64,000 bases of DNA from Coneutiohabitans thermophilus (GTDB lineage Bacteria > Zhuqueibacterota > Zhuqueibacteria > Zhuqueibacterales > Zhuqueibacteraceae): positions 1-64,000 of the forward strand of contig JAPDQY010000002.1 in assembly GCA_034505235.1 (NCBI GenBank), read 5' to 3'. Shown here piece by piece: positions 15,306-24,376 of the stretch (position 1 is the first letter of the stretch; every line of letters begins with the position of its first letter). Under the pieces are notes generated by a model. That model ran no database searches. It was given only the letters and a program-made list of their open reading frames with translations, and was not told the origin of the DNA. The position numbers and the translations under genes were made by a program.

Positions 15306-16664
15306 TCAGGAAGCGAGAATGCGATAGATCGTGGCGCGATTGACGCCGGCTTCCTCAGCAGCGCGAGTGTAGTTGCCGTCGTGGCGGCTGAGCTTCTCGT
15401 GGAAATAATCCCGCTGGAATTGTTCGACCAACTTCTCTTTCGCCTGCTCGTACGGCAGATCGAAAAGCGGCAGGAAGAATTCCGGAGAGGCATTTGGGTG
15501 CGGTGGGAGGGAGAGACGCGAACGGTCAATTTTGCCCTCTTTGCTGAACAAAACGAGATTCTCGATCGCGCTGGTCAGCTCGCGCACGTTGCCGGGCCAT
15601 TCGTATTGCAGCCAGGCCTGCATCACGTCGGCAGGGATCTCAGGAGGCAAACGATGCAACATCAGACTGTAATATTCGAGATAATATTTGATTAACGGTG
15701 GAATATCGTCACGGCGCTGGCGCAACGGCGGCACGTGAATGTTTACGCGGTTGATGCGATAAAACAAATCCTGCCGAAAGCGCCCGACTTTCGTCTCTTC
15801 CTCAAGATTGTGATTGGTGGCGGCAATCAAGCGCACGTCAGCGTATTGTTCATGCGTTTTGCCGATGCGGTTGAATTTGCCGTATTCCACTGCGCGCAAA
15901 ATTTTGGGTTGGGATTCCAGCGGCAAATCGCCGATTTCATCGAGAAACAATGTACTCAGATGGGCGGCTTCGAATTTGCCGCGCTGCTGGCGGTCGGCGC
16001 TGGTAAAAGAGCCGCGCTCGTGGCCAAAGAATTCGCTTTCAAACAACGGCGCAGCGAGATTACTGCAATTGACCACGAACAGCGGCCGCTCCGCACGCAG
16101 GCTGCGGCGGTGAATCTCGCGCGCCACCAGTTCTTTGCCGGTGCCCGATTCGCCGGTGATCAGTACCGGGCAATCACTCGGTGCCACGGCGTCGATATCT
16201 TCGATGAGCTTGCGCATTGCCGGACTCTCGGCAATGAATTTGGCATATTGGCGCTGCAATTCATCGCGATAGGCGCGGCGCCATGCGAGATTCTGAATGT
16301 GCTGCTTGAGATGCGCGCGCAGTTCTTTGAGGTTGGGCGCCTTGCTGCAATAATCGAGGGCGCCGAGCCGGCCGGCCTGATGCGCCGTCTCGACGGAGGC
16401 ATGCTCGGTGACGATAATGATGGCGGCGTCCGGATCCAATTGTTTGAGCCGGCGCAAGGTTTCAATGCCGTCAATGCCGCGGCCCAGCTTCAAATCAACC
16501 AGAATGAGATCTGCGGCGACCTCTTGAAATTTGCGCAAGCCTTCTTCGCCGGTTGCCGCGGTCACCACATTAAATTCTTCTCCGGTCAGCAGGATGAAAT
16601 CCTGGGCAAATTGTGGTTGATCGTCGATGATCAGAAGGGTGTGTTTTTCGGAATTCGAATTCAT
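15306..16664 (-). CDS. NtrC-type response regulator with altered GAFTGA loop
   Basis: 452 residues. Receiver domain 1-125 with phospho-acceptor Asp57 (ADLILVD), Thr86 and Lys108. AAA+ sigma-54 activator domain about 143-375: Walker A GESGTGKE (171-178), Walker B LFLDEIGD (239-246), 'LR.RRDDIP' sensor region. Fis-type helix-turn-helix at the end (AAEEAGVNRATIYRIL). The loop that touches sigma-54 is GSFTSA (218-223) where nearly all active members have GAFTGA; Ala-to-Ser and Gly-to-Ser at once is unusual. No histidine kinase is adjacent, so this is an orphan regulator. Targets unknown. Confidence 0.93.
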   Translation of the reverse strand: MNSNSEKHTLLIIDDQPQFAQDFILLTGEEFNVVTAATGEEGLRKFQEVAADLILVDLKLGRGIDGIETLRRLKQLDPDAAIIIVTEHASVETAHQAGRLGALDYCSKAPNLKELRAHLKQHIQNLAWRRAYRDELQRQYAKFIAESPAMRKLIEDIDAVAPSDCPVLITGESGTGKELVAREIHRRSLRAERPLFVVNCSNLAAPLFESEFFGHERGSFTSADRQQRGKFEAAHLSTLFLDEIGDLPLESQPKILRAVEYGKFNRIGKTHEQYADVRLIAATNHNLEEETKVGRFRQDLFYRINRVNIHVPPLRQRRDDIPPLIKYYLEYYSLMLHRLPPEIPADVMQAWLQYEWPGNVRELTSAIENLVLFSKEGKIDRSRLSLPPHPNASPEFFLPLFDLPYEQAKEKLVEQFQRDYFHEKLSRHDGNYTRAAEEAGVNRATIYRILAS

Positions 16665-16804
16665 GTGAACCCCGGTTCTGGAAGTGAGGTTTGATTAACA
16701 CGGTAACCAAAATGAAAACCGTACAAGTTTACTCCGAACAAGACTCGCCTGAATGACATTTCGAGATAGCCTCGAACAAATCAAAAAAGCCGCGCGCTAG
16801 ATTT

Positions 16805-19168
16805 TTACCCCCTTTGTCGCGCCTGCAGAATGGCGCGCACAAAGAAAACTTTGCTGGGATGATGCTGCGGCAGATGATCATAGATGGTCGCGCGATCAAG
16901 CGCGTCTGTTTTGCTGAGAAAGTTTGCGATTTCGTCGACTTCCTGCGGTAAGATGATGGCATCCAGATCCTCGATTTTTCCGTCTAGCGCCAATTCTTTG
17001 GCATGTCCCCAAATGGTGCTTTCTTCCAATGCGCGCGCCTGCGCCACGTCTTTGATCGACAAGCCTTGACGCAGAAGTTGCAGCGTCTGCAAAAGAGTTC
17101 CACCTTAATTTTCTTGGGTGTTGTTGCGTCGCGCCGTTCTTGCATTACCGCTGGCAATGCAGCCTGGCGCTGTCCGCGCAAGACTTCCCAGTCTTTGGGC
17201 GTGACTTGCAGCACGGGATATTCGCCGTCGCTGCGTGCGAGGTAACTCGCAGGATCAAACGCTGAATGTCTTTTTCAATTTGCTTTAACGGCAGGTCACG
17301 CAGCAGTGCAAAGGTCGATAACCCGGCAAAATTGCGGCTGCGTTCAGTGTTTGAGCCTTTGAGTACTTCTGCCACTGCTTTTGCGCCGAAGCGTTCTTGC
17401 ATGCGCACGACGCAACTCAAAATTTTCTGCGCGAGCAGCGTTGCCTCGGCTGACGTCTGCCAGACGATTCCGCAATTGTCACAATTTTCGCAGCGCGTTG
17501 CCGCATGGCTTTCACCGAAAGAATCGAGGATGAAATGCCGCCGGCAGCTTGCCAGCTCGCAATAACGCTGCATGTGGCGCAGCTTGGCCGTGGCTTCGAT
17601 GCGGCGCTGAATGAGAATGTTTTTGTCAAAGCGCAACGGCCGTTTGGCATCGCTCAATAGAATGCCGCGGTGTTTGAAGGGCCCGGCGATCTGCAAGAAA
17701 TTTTGCGCGGCCAAGGCTTCCAAACCTTGCATAAGCCGGCTCCGTGAGAGGTGCAATAAGCGCACCGGCTCGCGCAAATCAAGACGATGCCATGTGGCAG
17801 GTGCATCGCCTGCCAATTCTTGTAAAAAATTCAACGGCATTGTTGCGGTTTGCGCCTCTGGCTTCTCTGGGTGTTGCGTAGTTTTGCAAGTTGTCAATCT
17901 GAAATAAAACGTATCCGGAGGAGGCGTGATCAAGGTCAAACAGTGAATCTCTGTGAGAAACTGCAAGGCGGCATTGACCAGGGAGGCGGTGGTGTTCTCG
18001 CCGAGCATGCGGGCAATTTCGTCGCTGCGCCACTGAATGATATGGCCAACGTCAACCTCCGCGTTACGCAAGACGTCGTAGACCTCATGCACGATCTCAG
18101 GTTCGGGGTTGTCATTGTCGATAAAAAATTCCTGCAAGAACAAATCCTGGGGCGAATAAAAGATAATGCAATCAGCCGGTTCGTCGTCGCGTCCCGCGCG
18201 CCCGCCCTCTCGATGGCAGGCCTCAAGTGTGCCCGGCATGTCGGTATGCAACACAAAGCGCACGTTGGATTTGTCGATGCCCATGCCGAAGGCATTGGTG
18301 GCAACGATACAGCGGATTTTTTCGTTCACGAACAACTCTTTGCGCGAATTTGCGCGCCGGCAAATCCATACCCGCGTGATAACCGGCAGCCTTGATTTTT
18401 TCTTTGGTCAATGCGGCAACCAAATTGTCGACACTCTTGCGCGTGCCGGCGCAGACCATGCCCAGGCCTTCGTGGCGGCGGAGATAATCGCAAATAGGGC
18501 TAATCTTATCCGCCGAGTGTTTGACGGCAAAACGTAAATTCGGCCGGTCAAAGCCGGCGATGAATGTTTTGGGATTGTCCAGCTTGAGTTGTTTGAGAAT
18601 ATCGTCGTGCACGCGTTGCGTGGCCGTGGCGGTCAACGCCATGATGCGTTGTGCATTGAGCGTATCCACGGCGCGCCGCAATTGCAAATAGGAAGGCCGA
18701 AAATCGAGCCCCCCATTGCGAGATGCAATGCGCTTCGTCAATCGCAAACAGCGAAATGTTCATGCCGTGCAACTGTTCGATGAAATAACCGGATTGGAAA
18801 CGCTCGGGCGTGACATAAAGTAGTTTGATGCGGCCCGCATGCGCTTCGTGCAGGCGCTCACGGTTCTCCCCCGGCGTTAAAGTGGAATTGATAAAGCCCG
18901 CGGGATAACTCTTGGCGTGTAATTGATCGACCTGATCTTTCATCAAAGCAAGCAGCGGCGCGACCACCAGCGTCAGCCCGTCAAAAAGTAACGCCGGCAG
19001 TTGATAGCAAAGCGATTTGCCGCCGCCGGTTGGCATGATGGCCAGCACATGTTCTCCGGCCAGAACCGCAGCAAGAATTTCGCCTTGCCCCGGGCGAAAG
19101 CGCCGGTGCTTGCAAGCGGTGTGCAACAAGTCTTCTGCCTGCCCCAAAACATGATCAATGTGATTCAT
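16805..19168 (-). pseudogene. recQ: recQ DNA helicase gene interrupted by four frameshifts
   Basis: Five overlapping frame segments together give a complete RecQ: start MNHIDHVLGQAEDL; 'FRPGQGEILAAVLAGEHVLA' with Walker A 'MPTGGGKS'; DEAH 'IDEAHCISQWG'; 'MALTATAT'; 'ATNAFGMGIDKSNVRFVLHT'; 'HREGGRAGRD'; the zinc site (C..C..C, 'RCENCDNCG'); and a C-terminal HTH_40-type domain ('GLSIKDVAQARALEESTIWG'). Breaks: near 18715 (one extra G in a run of six), near 18345 (one extra A), near 17240, and near 17095-17100. All catalytic motifs survive, which suggests very recent decay or base-run errors in the assembly rather than an old pseudogene. If intact it would be a 3'-5' helicase of recombination repair. 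Confidence 0.85.
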
Positions 19169-19447
19169 GGCGTGAGCCCCAAATTGCGCGCGAACTTTTA
19201 TATGATGCCAAAAGTACGCCTGAATTGCAAGTCGAATTTGCCGGAGGGAGGGCATGCCCGGCCGGTGCGAGGTTAATTCCTTGCACAATCGCCAAATTCT
19301 GTTAGCTTGCCCATGACAGGCCTGTGAGTTCGCAAAACGGCGTTGCAGCCCGCCGCGAAATTTGTCGCGGAGCAAGGCAGCGCCGTGCAGGTTTTTCCGT
19401 GTTTGTTCACCCACAGGTTTGAAAATGCAGAAAGGAGGCTGGGCGCT

Positions 19448-20437
19448 ATGGCGCGTATGGTAAACATGAGCGGCAGAGTCGTCGAACTGCCGCGCTTTGA
19501 AGGCCGATGGCTGCGTTTGATTGCGATCGGCGCGGTTGTCGTCTGGTTTTTACTCTCGTCATTCTACACCGTCGATGCGGATGAAGTCGGCGTGATCCAG
19601 CGCTTCGGCAAGTATGTTGAGACGATGCAGCCCGGGCTGCACATGAAGATCCCGTTTGGGATTGAAACGGTGAAAAGGGTGAAAGTGCAGCGGGTGCTCA
19701 AGGAGGAATTCGGTTATCGCACGCAGGCGCCGGGCGTGCGCTCGACTTATGCAGAGGGCGACTACAGCGCCGAGTCCCTGATGCTCACCGGCGATTTGAG
19801 CTGTGCGCTGGTGGAGTGGATCGTGCAGTATCGCATCAAGGATCCCAGGGCCTATCTCTTTCATGTGCGCGACATCACCGGCACCATCCGTGATTTGACG
19901 GAGTCGGCGATGCGGCAGGTGGTGGGTGATCACAGCGTCGATGAAGTCATTATCACCAATCGCCAGGAGATTTCGCTGGAGGTGCGCGATCTGCTGCAGC
20001 AATTGCTCGATCACACCGAAACCGGGGTCGATATTGTGACCGTCAATCTGCAGGACGTCAATCCGCCGGGGCCGGTGCAGCCGGCGTTCAATGCCGTCAA
20101 TGAAGCCAAACAGGAGCGCGAGCGCATCATCAACGAGGCGCTGGAAGCCTACAACAAAGTCATTCCGCAGGCGCAGGGCGAGGCCGAGCAACTGCTGCGG
20201 CAGGCGGAGGGCTACAGCGTCAATCGCATTAACCGCGCGCGCGGCGATGCCGACAAGTTTCTCGCGATTTGGCAGGAATACAGCCGCGCCCGCGACGTCA
20301 CCCGGCGCCGCCTGTACCTGGAAACGATGCTCGAGGTCATGCCGCGCATCAAGGAGGTCTACATCATCGATGACAAGCAGGGCAATCTGATTCCCCTGTT
20401 GCAGATGCGCGGCCAGGAGAAGGGAGACCGGCCATGA
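19448..20437 (+). CDS. hflK: HflK, SPFH/prohibitin-type membrane protease modulator
   Basis: 329 residues. Start at 19448 with AAGGAGG nine bases upstream. One N-terminal membrane helix (LIAIGAVVVWFLLSSFYTV), then the SPFH domain with 'VDADEVGVIQRFGKYVETMQ', 'PGLHMKIPFGIE', 'VQYRIKDPRAYLF', 'ALRQVVGDHS'-like 'AMRQVVGDHSVDEVI' and the long coiled coil 'EAKQERERIINEALEAYNKV'. It overlaps hflC by four bases (ATGA). HflK and HflC form a cage around FtsH in the inner membrane and control its protease activity. The gene is divergent from recQ; 279 bases between them should hold both promoters. Confidence 0.95.
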   Translation: MARMVNMSGRVVELPRFEGRWLRLIAIGAVVVWFLLSSFYTVDADEVGVIQRFGKYVETMQPGLHMKIPFGIETVKRVKVQRVLKEEFGYRTQAPGVRSTYAEGDYSAESLMLTGDLSCALVEWIVQYRIKDPRAYLFHVRDITGTIRDLTESAMRQVVGDHSVDEVIITNRQEISLEVRDLLQQLLDHTETGVDIVTVNLQDVNPPGPVQPAFNAVNEAKQERERIINEALEAYNKVIPQAQGEAEQLLRQAEGYSVNRINRARGDADKFLAIWQEYSRARDVTRRRLYLETMLEVMPRIKEVYIIDDKQGNLIPLLQMRGQEKGDRP

Positions 20438-21390
20438 ATGTTCGCCGTGTGTTGTTGACGATGGCGGCTCTGGTGTCGCTGCTGGCGGCCAATGCCGCCC
20501 TCTACACGCTCGATGAGACCGAGCAGGCGATCATCACGCAGTTTGGCCAGCCTGTCGGCCGGCCGGTGCGGGATGCCGGCCTGCATGTCAAACTGCCCTT
20601 CATTCAAAAAGTCACGTTTTTCGACAAGCGCATTTTGGAATGGGACGGCGCGCCCAATCAAATCCCCACGGAGGACAAGAAATACATCTGGGTCAACACC
20701 TTCGCACGCTGGCGCATCGTCGATCCGCTGAAGTTCTATCAATCTGTCAACAATGAAACCGCGGCGCAAAGCCGGCTCGACGACATCATCGACGGCGTCA
20801 CCCGCGACATCATCACGCAAAGCCCGCTCATCGAGGTGGTGCGCAACAGCAACCGCGAGATGACCACCATCGTCGAAGGCGATTCGGGCACGATCGGGCC
20901 CGTGGTGGAATCGCAGGAAATCGAGACCATCAACAGCGGCCGCAGCAAAATCATGGACCGCATTCTCGCCAAGGTGAGCGAGATGGTGCCGCAATACGGC
21001 ATCGAGGTCATCGACGTCCGCATCAAGCACATCAACTACATCGACGACGTGCTGCGCAAGGTGTACGACCGCATGATTGCGGAGCGCAATCGCATCGCGG
21101 AGAAATACCGCTCCGAAGGCCAGGGCGAGCGTGCCAAGATCGAGGGCCAGCGCGAGAAGGACCTGCAGACCATCACCTCGCAGGCGTACAAGCAGGCGCA
21201 GCAAATCAAGGGCGAGGCCGATGCCCGCGCCGCCAGAATTTATGCCGAGGCCTACAATCGCGACCCGGAATTTTATTCCTTTCTGCAGACGCTGGAGTCG
21301 TATCGCACCACGCTCAACCAGAACAGCACGCTGTTCCTGAAAACCGATGCGGATTTCCTCAAGTATCTCAAGAGCACCGCGCCGCGCTGA
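20434..21390 (+). CDS. hflC: HflC, partner of HflK
   Basis: 318 residues. N-terminal membrane helix (VLLTMAALVSLLAANAALYT), SPFH domain ('DETEQAIITQFGQPVGRPV', 'AGLHVKLPFIQKVTFFDKRI', 'DKKYIWVNTFARWRI'), then 'RIKHINYIDDVLRKVYDRMI', 'AERNRIAEKYRSEGQGE' coiled coil and 'DPEFYSFLQTLESYRT', all typical of HflC. Its start codon lies in the stop of hflK, so the two are translated together. It stops at 21390 before a hairpin. Confidence 0.95.
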   Translation: MNVRRVLLTMAALVSLLAANAALYTLDETEQAIITQFGQPVGRPVRDAGLHVKLPFIQKVTFFDKRILEWDGAPNQIPTEDKKYIWVNTFARWRIVDPLKFYQSVNNETAAQSRLDDIIDGVTRDIITQSPLIEVVRNSNREMTTIVEGDSGTIGPVVESQEIETINSGRSKIMDRILAKVSEMVPQYGIEVIDVRIKHINYIDDVLRKVYDRMIAERNRIAEKYRSEGQGERAKIEGQREKDLQTITSQAYKQAQQIKGEADARAARIYAEAYNRDPEFYSFLQTLESYRTTLNQNSTLFLKTDADFLKYLKSTAPR

Positions 21391-21750
21391 CGGAAACGGT
21401 GCCGAGCCGCCGGCAGCACCCGGCTGTTGCCGGCGGACTTCCTGGCGCGCAGTGGAATTTTCACTCGCGGCCGTTCCCGTGGGGATCACCTTGGCAGGGG
21501 AGTTCGCGGAACAAAGGGCTTCAGAAACGGGAAGAGATATGCGCAGACTGAGGGGTGACCCGTGCCTGTTCGAGAATGTTCTGATCTCGGCTGTGCCGAG
21601 ATTTTTGAAACCTCGAGCGCGGTAGGAACTCTGCGGATTTCGAGGCCACGGCCAAGCCGTGGCAAAAACATTCTCCCAAAGTAGTGATGCCGACGCGGTG
21701 AGGTTCACCGGCCGGCATCAGCTCGCCGAAGGCGAAGAATCTTCTCAGCC
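21391..21750. other. Gene-free stretch with hairpins between convergent genes
   Basis: No coding sequence seen in these 360 bases. Hairpins occur at 21407-21436 (CCGCCGGC / GCCGGCGG), around 21650-21665 (CCACGGC caa GCCGTGG) and around 21687-21719 (GATGCCG / CGGCATC). None has a strong T-run. They lie between hflC (plus) and the asparaginase gene (minus), so they may serve as terminators for both. Confidence 0.5.
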
Positions 21751-22812
21751 TCAAGGCTTCACCAGTTCGCCTGCCATCGCGGTGAAGCCGTCGGGATTGG
21801 TGAAGGCAACTTCATGGGGGCGATCCGGGGGATAGGCAATCGCGGCGCACCCCACTTCGCCTTTTTTGTTCACCGCAATGAATTTGTCGTAGAAATCGAT
21901 TTTGATCCCGAGTTTTTTGTTGATCCCGATGATGCGCTTGCAGGCCTCGACACACGCGGCCGTGGGGCTGAGCCCCTGGCGCATCAGCGCGACGATGTAA
22001 AAACTGCCGCAGGTGCGGATTACTTCCTCACCACGGCCGGTGGCGCCCGCCGCGCCGACTTCGTTGTCAACATACAGGCCCGCGCCGATGATCGGCGAAT
22101 CGCCCACCCGGCCGGAGATTTTGTACGCCAGCCCGCTGGTGGTGGTGATGCCGGCAATGTTGCCCTTCTCATCGACGCCGAGCACATTGATCGTGCCATG
22201 GACGCGCCCGCTGCGATCCCTGTAGATGCCGTCGGCAGGGGGGAGCCAGTCGTCCTGGTCGCTGTGATTCTCCTTCCATTTCAGCCAGATCAGCCGCGCT
22301 TTTTCCGTCAGCAAGTTTTCCACCTGAAAACCGTGCATGATCGCAAAACGCTGCGCACCGGCTCCGACCAGCATCATGTGATCGGTGCGCTCCATCACCA
22401 GACGCGCCACGCTGCTCGGCGTTTTGATGCCCTCCAGTGCGGCCACGCAGCCGGCCTTGTAGCTCGGGCCATACATGCAGGAGGCATCGAGTTGCACCAC
22501 GCCGTCTTCATTGGGAAGGCCGCCATAGCCCACGCTGGCATCCTCGGGATCGAGTTCGGTGACATTCGCGGCTTTCTCGACAGCATCAAGCACGTTGCCA
22601 CCCTGGCTGAGGATTTCCCAGCCCGGGCCGTTGGTTTTGCGGCCCCATTCTTCACCGCGACTGCAAATCAGCACCGGCAGCTTGCCGCCGGGCTGCGCGC
22701 GTCTTCGGGTTTTGCTCGTGACGATCGCGGGGAAACCCGCCACGGTTGCGCATGCCGCGCCCAAACCGGTGGCGGCTTTCAGGAATCCCCGTCGCGACAG
22801 CTTGGTGCTCAT
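21751..22812 (-). CDS. Tat-exported N4-(beta-N-acetylglucosaminyl)-L-asparaginase
   Basis: 353 residues. Twin-arginine signal 'SRRGFLKAATGLGAACATVA' at 6-25. The Ntn-hydrolase fold of glycosylasparaginase is clear: 'GGNVLDAVEKAANVTELDPE', 'SVGYGGLPNEDGVVQLDASC', then the autocleavage site HGT at 205-207 with Thr207 as the nucleophile of the mature beta chain, 'GDSPIIGAGLYVDNEVGAAG' and 'ATGRGEEVIRTCGS'. The enzyme cleaves the GlcNAc-Asn bond of N-glycopeptides after proteases have trimmed them. The three downstream-to-upstream neighbours are two exported peptidases and an amidohydrolase, consistent with use of extracellular (glyco)peptides. Confidence 0.92.
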   Translation of the reverse strand: MSTKLSRRGFLKAATGLGAACATVAGFPAIVTSKTRRRAQPGGKLPVLICSRGEEWGRKTNGPGWEILSQGGNVLDAVEKAANVTELDPEDASVGYGGLPNEDGVVQLDASCMYGPSYKAGCVAALEGIKTPSSVARLVMERTDHMMLVGAGAQRFAIMHGFQVENLLTEKARLIWLKWKENHSDQDDWLPPADGIYRDRSGRVHGTINVLGVDEKGNIAGITTTSGLAYKISGRVGDSPIIGAGLYVDNEVGAAGATGRGEEVIRTCGSFYIVALMRQGLSPTAACVEACKRIIGINKKLGIKIDFYDKFIAVNKKGEVGCAAIAYPPDRPHEVAFTNPDGFTAMAGELVKP

Positions 22813-22845
22813 TTTCTCCTCCTCGTTACTGGTTGCTTTTCGTTG

Positions 22846-24246
22846 TCACTCCGCCATCTTTTCGAATTGACCTGTTTGCGCCATCAGGGCTTCAATTTCA
22901 GCCACGCTGCGCGGTGCGCCGGCGGAGAGATTCTCATAGCCGGTTTCCGTCACCAGAATGTCATCCTCGATGCGCACGCCCAGGTTGGCGTAGCGCTCTG
23001 GCAGGCCGTGTTTCTTCGCGGTGGCGGCAGAAATGTAGATGCCAGGCTCGATGGTGAAAACCGTCCCGGCCTGCAGCGGGCCGTAGGTGCCAGCGTCGTG
23101 TACGTCCAGGCCGAGGTAGTGGCTCAGGCCATGCGGAAAGAAATCGCGGTAGGTCCCGGCGCGCACGTTCTCTTCGACTGTGCCTTTGAGGATGTCGAGT
23201 TTGATCAAGCCCTCCACGATCACGCGCACGGCAGCGGCGCGCAGATCCTGGAAGCCCACTCCGGGCTTGACCAGTGCCACGGCCGCCTCCTGCGCGGCCA
23301 GCACGATATTGTAGATGGCGGCCTGCTCCCGGGAGAATTTCCCACTGATCGGAATCGTGCGCGTCACGTCCGCGGTGTACATGCCGTATTCCGCGCCGAT
23401 ATCGATCACCACCAGGTCGCCCGGCTGCGTTTGGCGGTCGCCGGCACGATAATGCAAAATGCAGGAATTGGGGCCCGAACCGACGATGGAGGGGAAGCCC
23501 AGACGCGGGCTGCCGTTTTTGGTGAAGACATACTCGAGCATGGCCTGCAGTTCATACTCGCGCATGCCGGTCTGCGCCGAGGCCATGACCGTGCGCTGCG
23601 CCTCGCAGGTGATGGCAATGGCGCGGCGCAGCAGTGCGATCTCCGCCGGTGACTTGACCTCGCGCAGGCGGTTCAGAATTTTGCCGGGATGCTCGAGCTT
23701 CACGCCCAACAACGCCTCCAGTGCGCTGCGCGTGGAATCGGATGCCGGCGAGGCAGGGTGATATGATTCCGGGCGGCCGGTCTCCAAATACAAGGTATCG
23801 GCAGCCGCCAGGGCGGCACGGTAAATTCGGTCAAACGCTTCCGTGGGCAGAACGACGGCGAATCCCAGCTCACTTTGCGCGCCCGCCACGCCCAGGCGTG
23901 GGCCCTCCCACATTTCCGCATGAGGATTGCGTGGCCGCACAAACAGGATTTCCCTCGCCGGCTGGGTGTGCCCTGGGACCGTGAGGCCGGCCGGCACCAG
24001 CAGCAGTTTCGCCTCCGGCTCCGGGCAGCCGGTGAGGTAGTAGAAATTGCTGTCCTGACGGTAGGCATGCTCGACATCGCCGTTGCGCATGGTCACCTCA
24101 GCCGCCTTGAACAGGGCAACGCTCCTGCTGCTGAGATGGCGCAGGAAGGCGGCGCGGTGCGCCTGCCAGTCCCGTGGCGTTTGCGCCCGCAGCGAAGATG
24201 AAAAGAGAAGAATTGCAAGAAGTACTGCAGTGGGCCGACGTTTCAT
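22846..24246 (-). CDS. Exported Xaa-Pro aminopeptidase (M24B)
   Basis: 466 residues with signal peptide (MKRRPTAVLLAILLFSSSLR). An aminopeptidase-P N-terminal domain ('NFYYLTGCPEPEAKLLLVP') precedes the pita-bread M24 domain. The metal ligands are visible: 'VIDIGAEYGMYTADVTRTIP' (two Asp), 'HGLSHYLGLDVHDAG' (His), 'FTIEPGIYI' (Glu) and 'VRIEDDILVTETG' (Glu). It removes N-terminal residues before proline. Export is unusual compared with cytosolic PepP but common in FCB-type bacteria. It lies 33 bases ahead of the glycosylasparaginase gene. Confidence 0.92.
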   Translation of the reverse strand: MKRRPTAVLLAILLFSSSLRAQTPRDWQAHRAAFLRHLSSRSVALFKAAEVTMRNGDVEHAYRQDSNFYYLTGCPEPEAKLLLVPAGLTVPGHTQPAREILFVRPRNPHAEMWEGPRLGVAGAQSELGFAVVLPTEAFDRIYRAALAAADTLYLETGRPESYHPASPASDSTRSALEALLGVKLEHPGKILNRLREVKSPAEIALLRRAIAITCEAQRTVMASAQTGMREYELQAMLEYVFTKNGSPRLGFPSIVGSGPNSCILHYRAGDRQTQPGDLVVIDIGAEYGMYTADVTRTIPISGKFSREQAAIYNIVLAAQEAAVALVKPGVGFQDLRAAAVRVIVEGLIKLDILKGTVEENVRAGTYRDFFPHGLSHYLGLDVHDAGTYGPLQAGTVFTIEPGIYISAATAKKHGLPERYANLGVRIEDDILVTETGYENLSAGAPRSVAEIEALMAQTGQFEKMAE

Positions 24247-24376
24247 GGATGCAATCCTCTGAGATTAAATTTGCGTCCGATTCTCCTGCTTGCCTCCGGA
24301 AATGCCGCTGCGCAAGCATTTCCCGGGCGGGCTCGCCGGTGGTCTGCGCGACCGTGTTCATGCTGACGGTGTCTGC

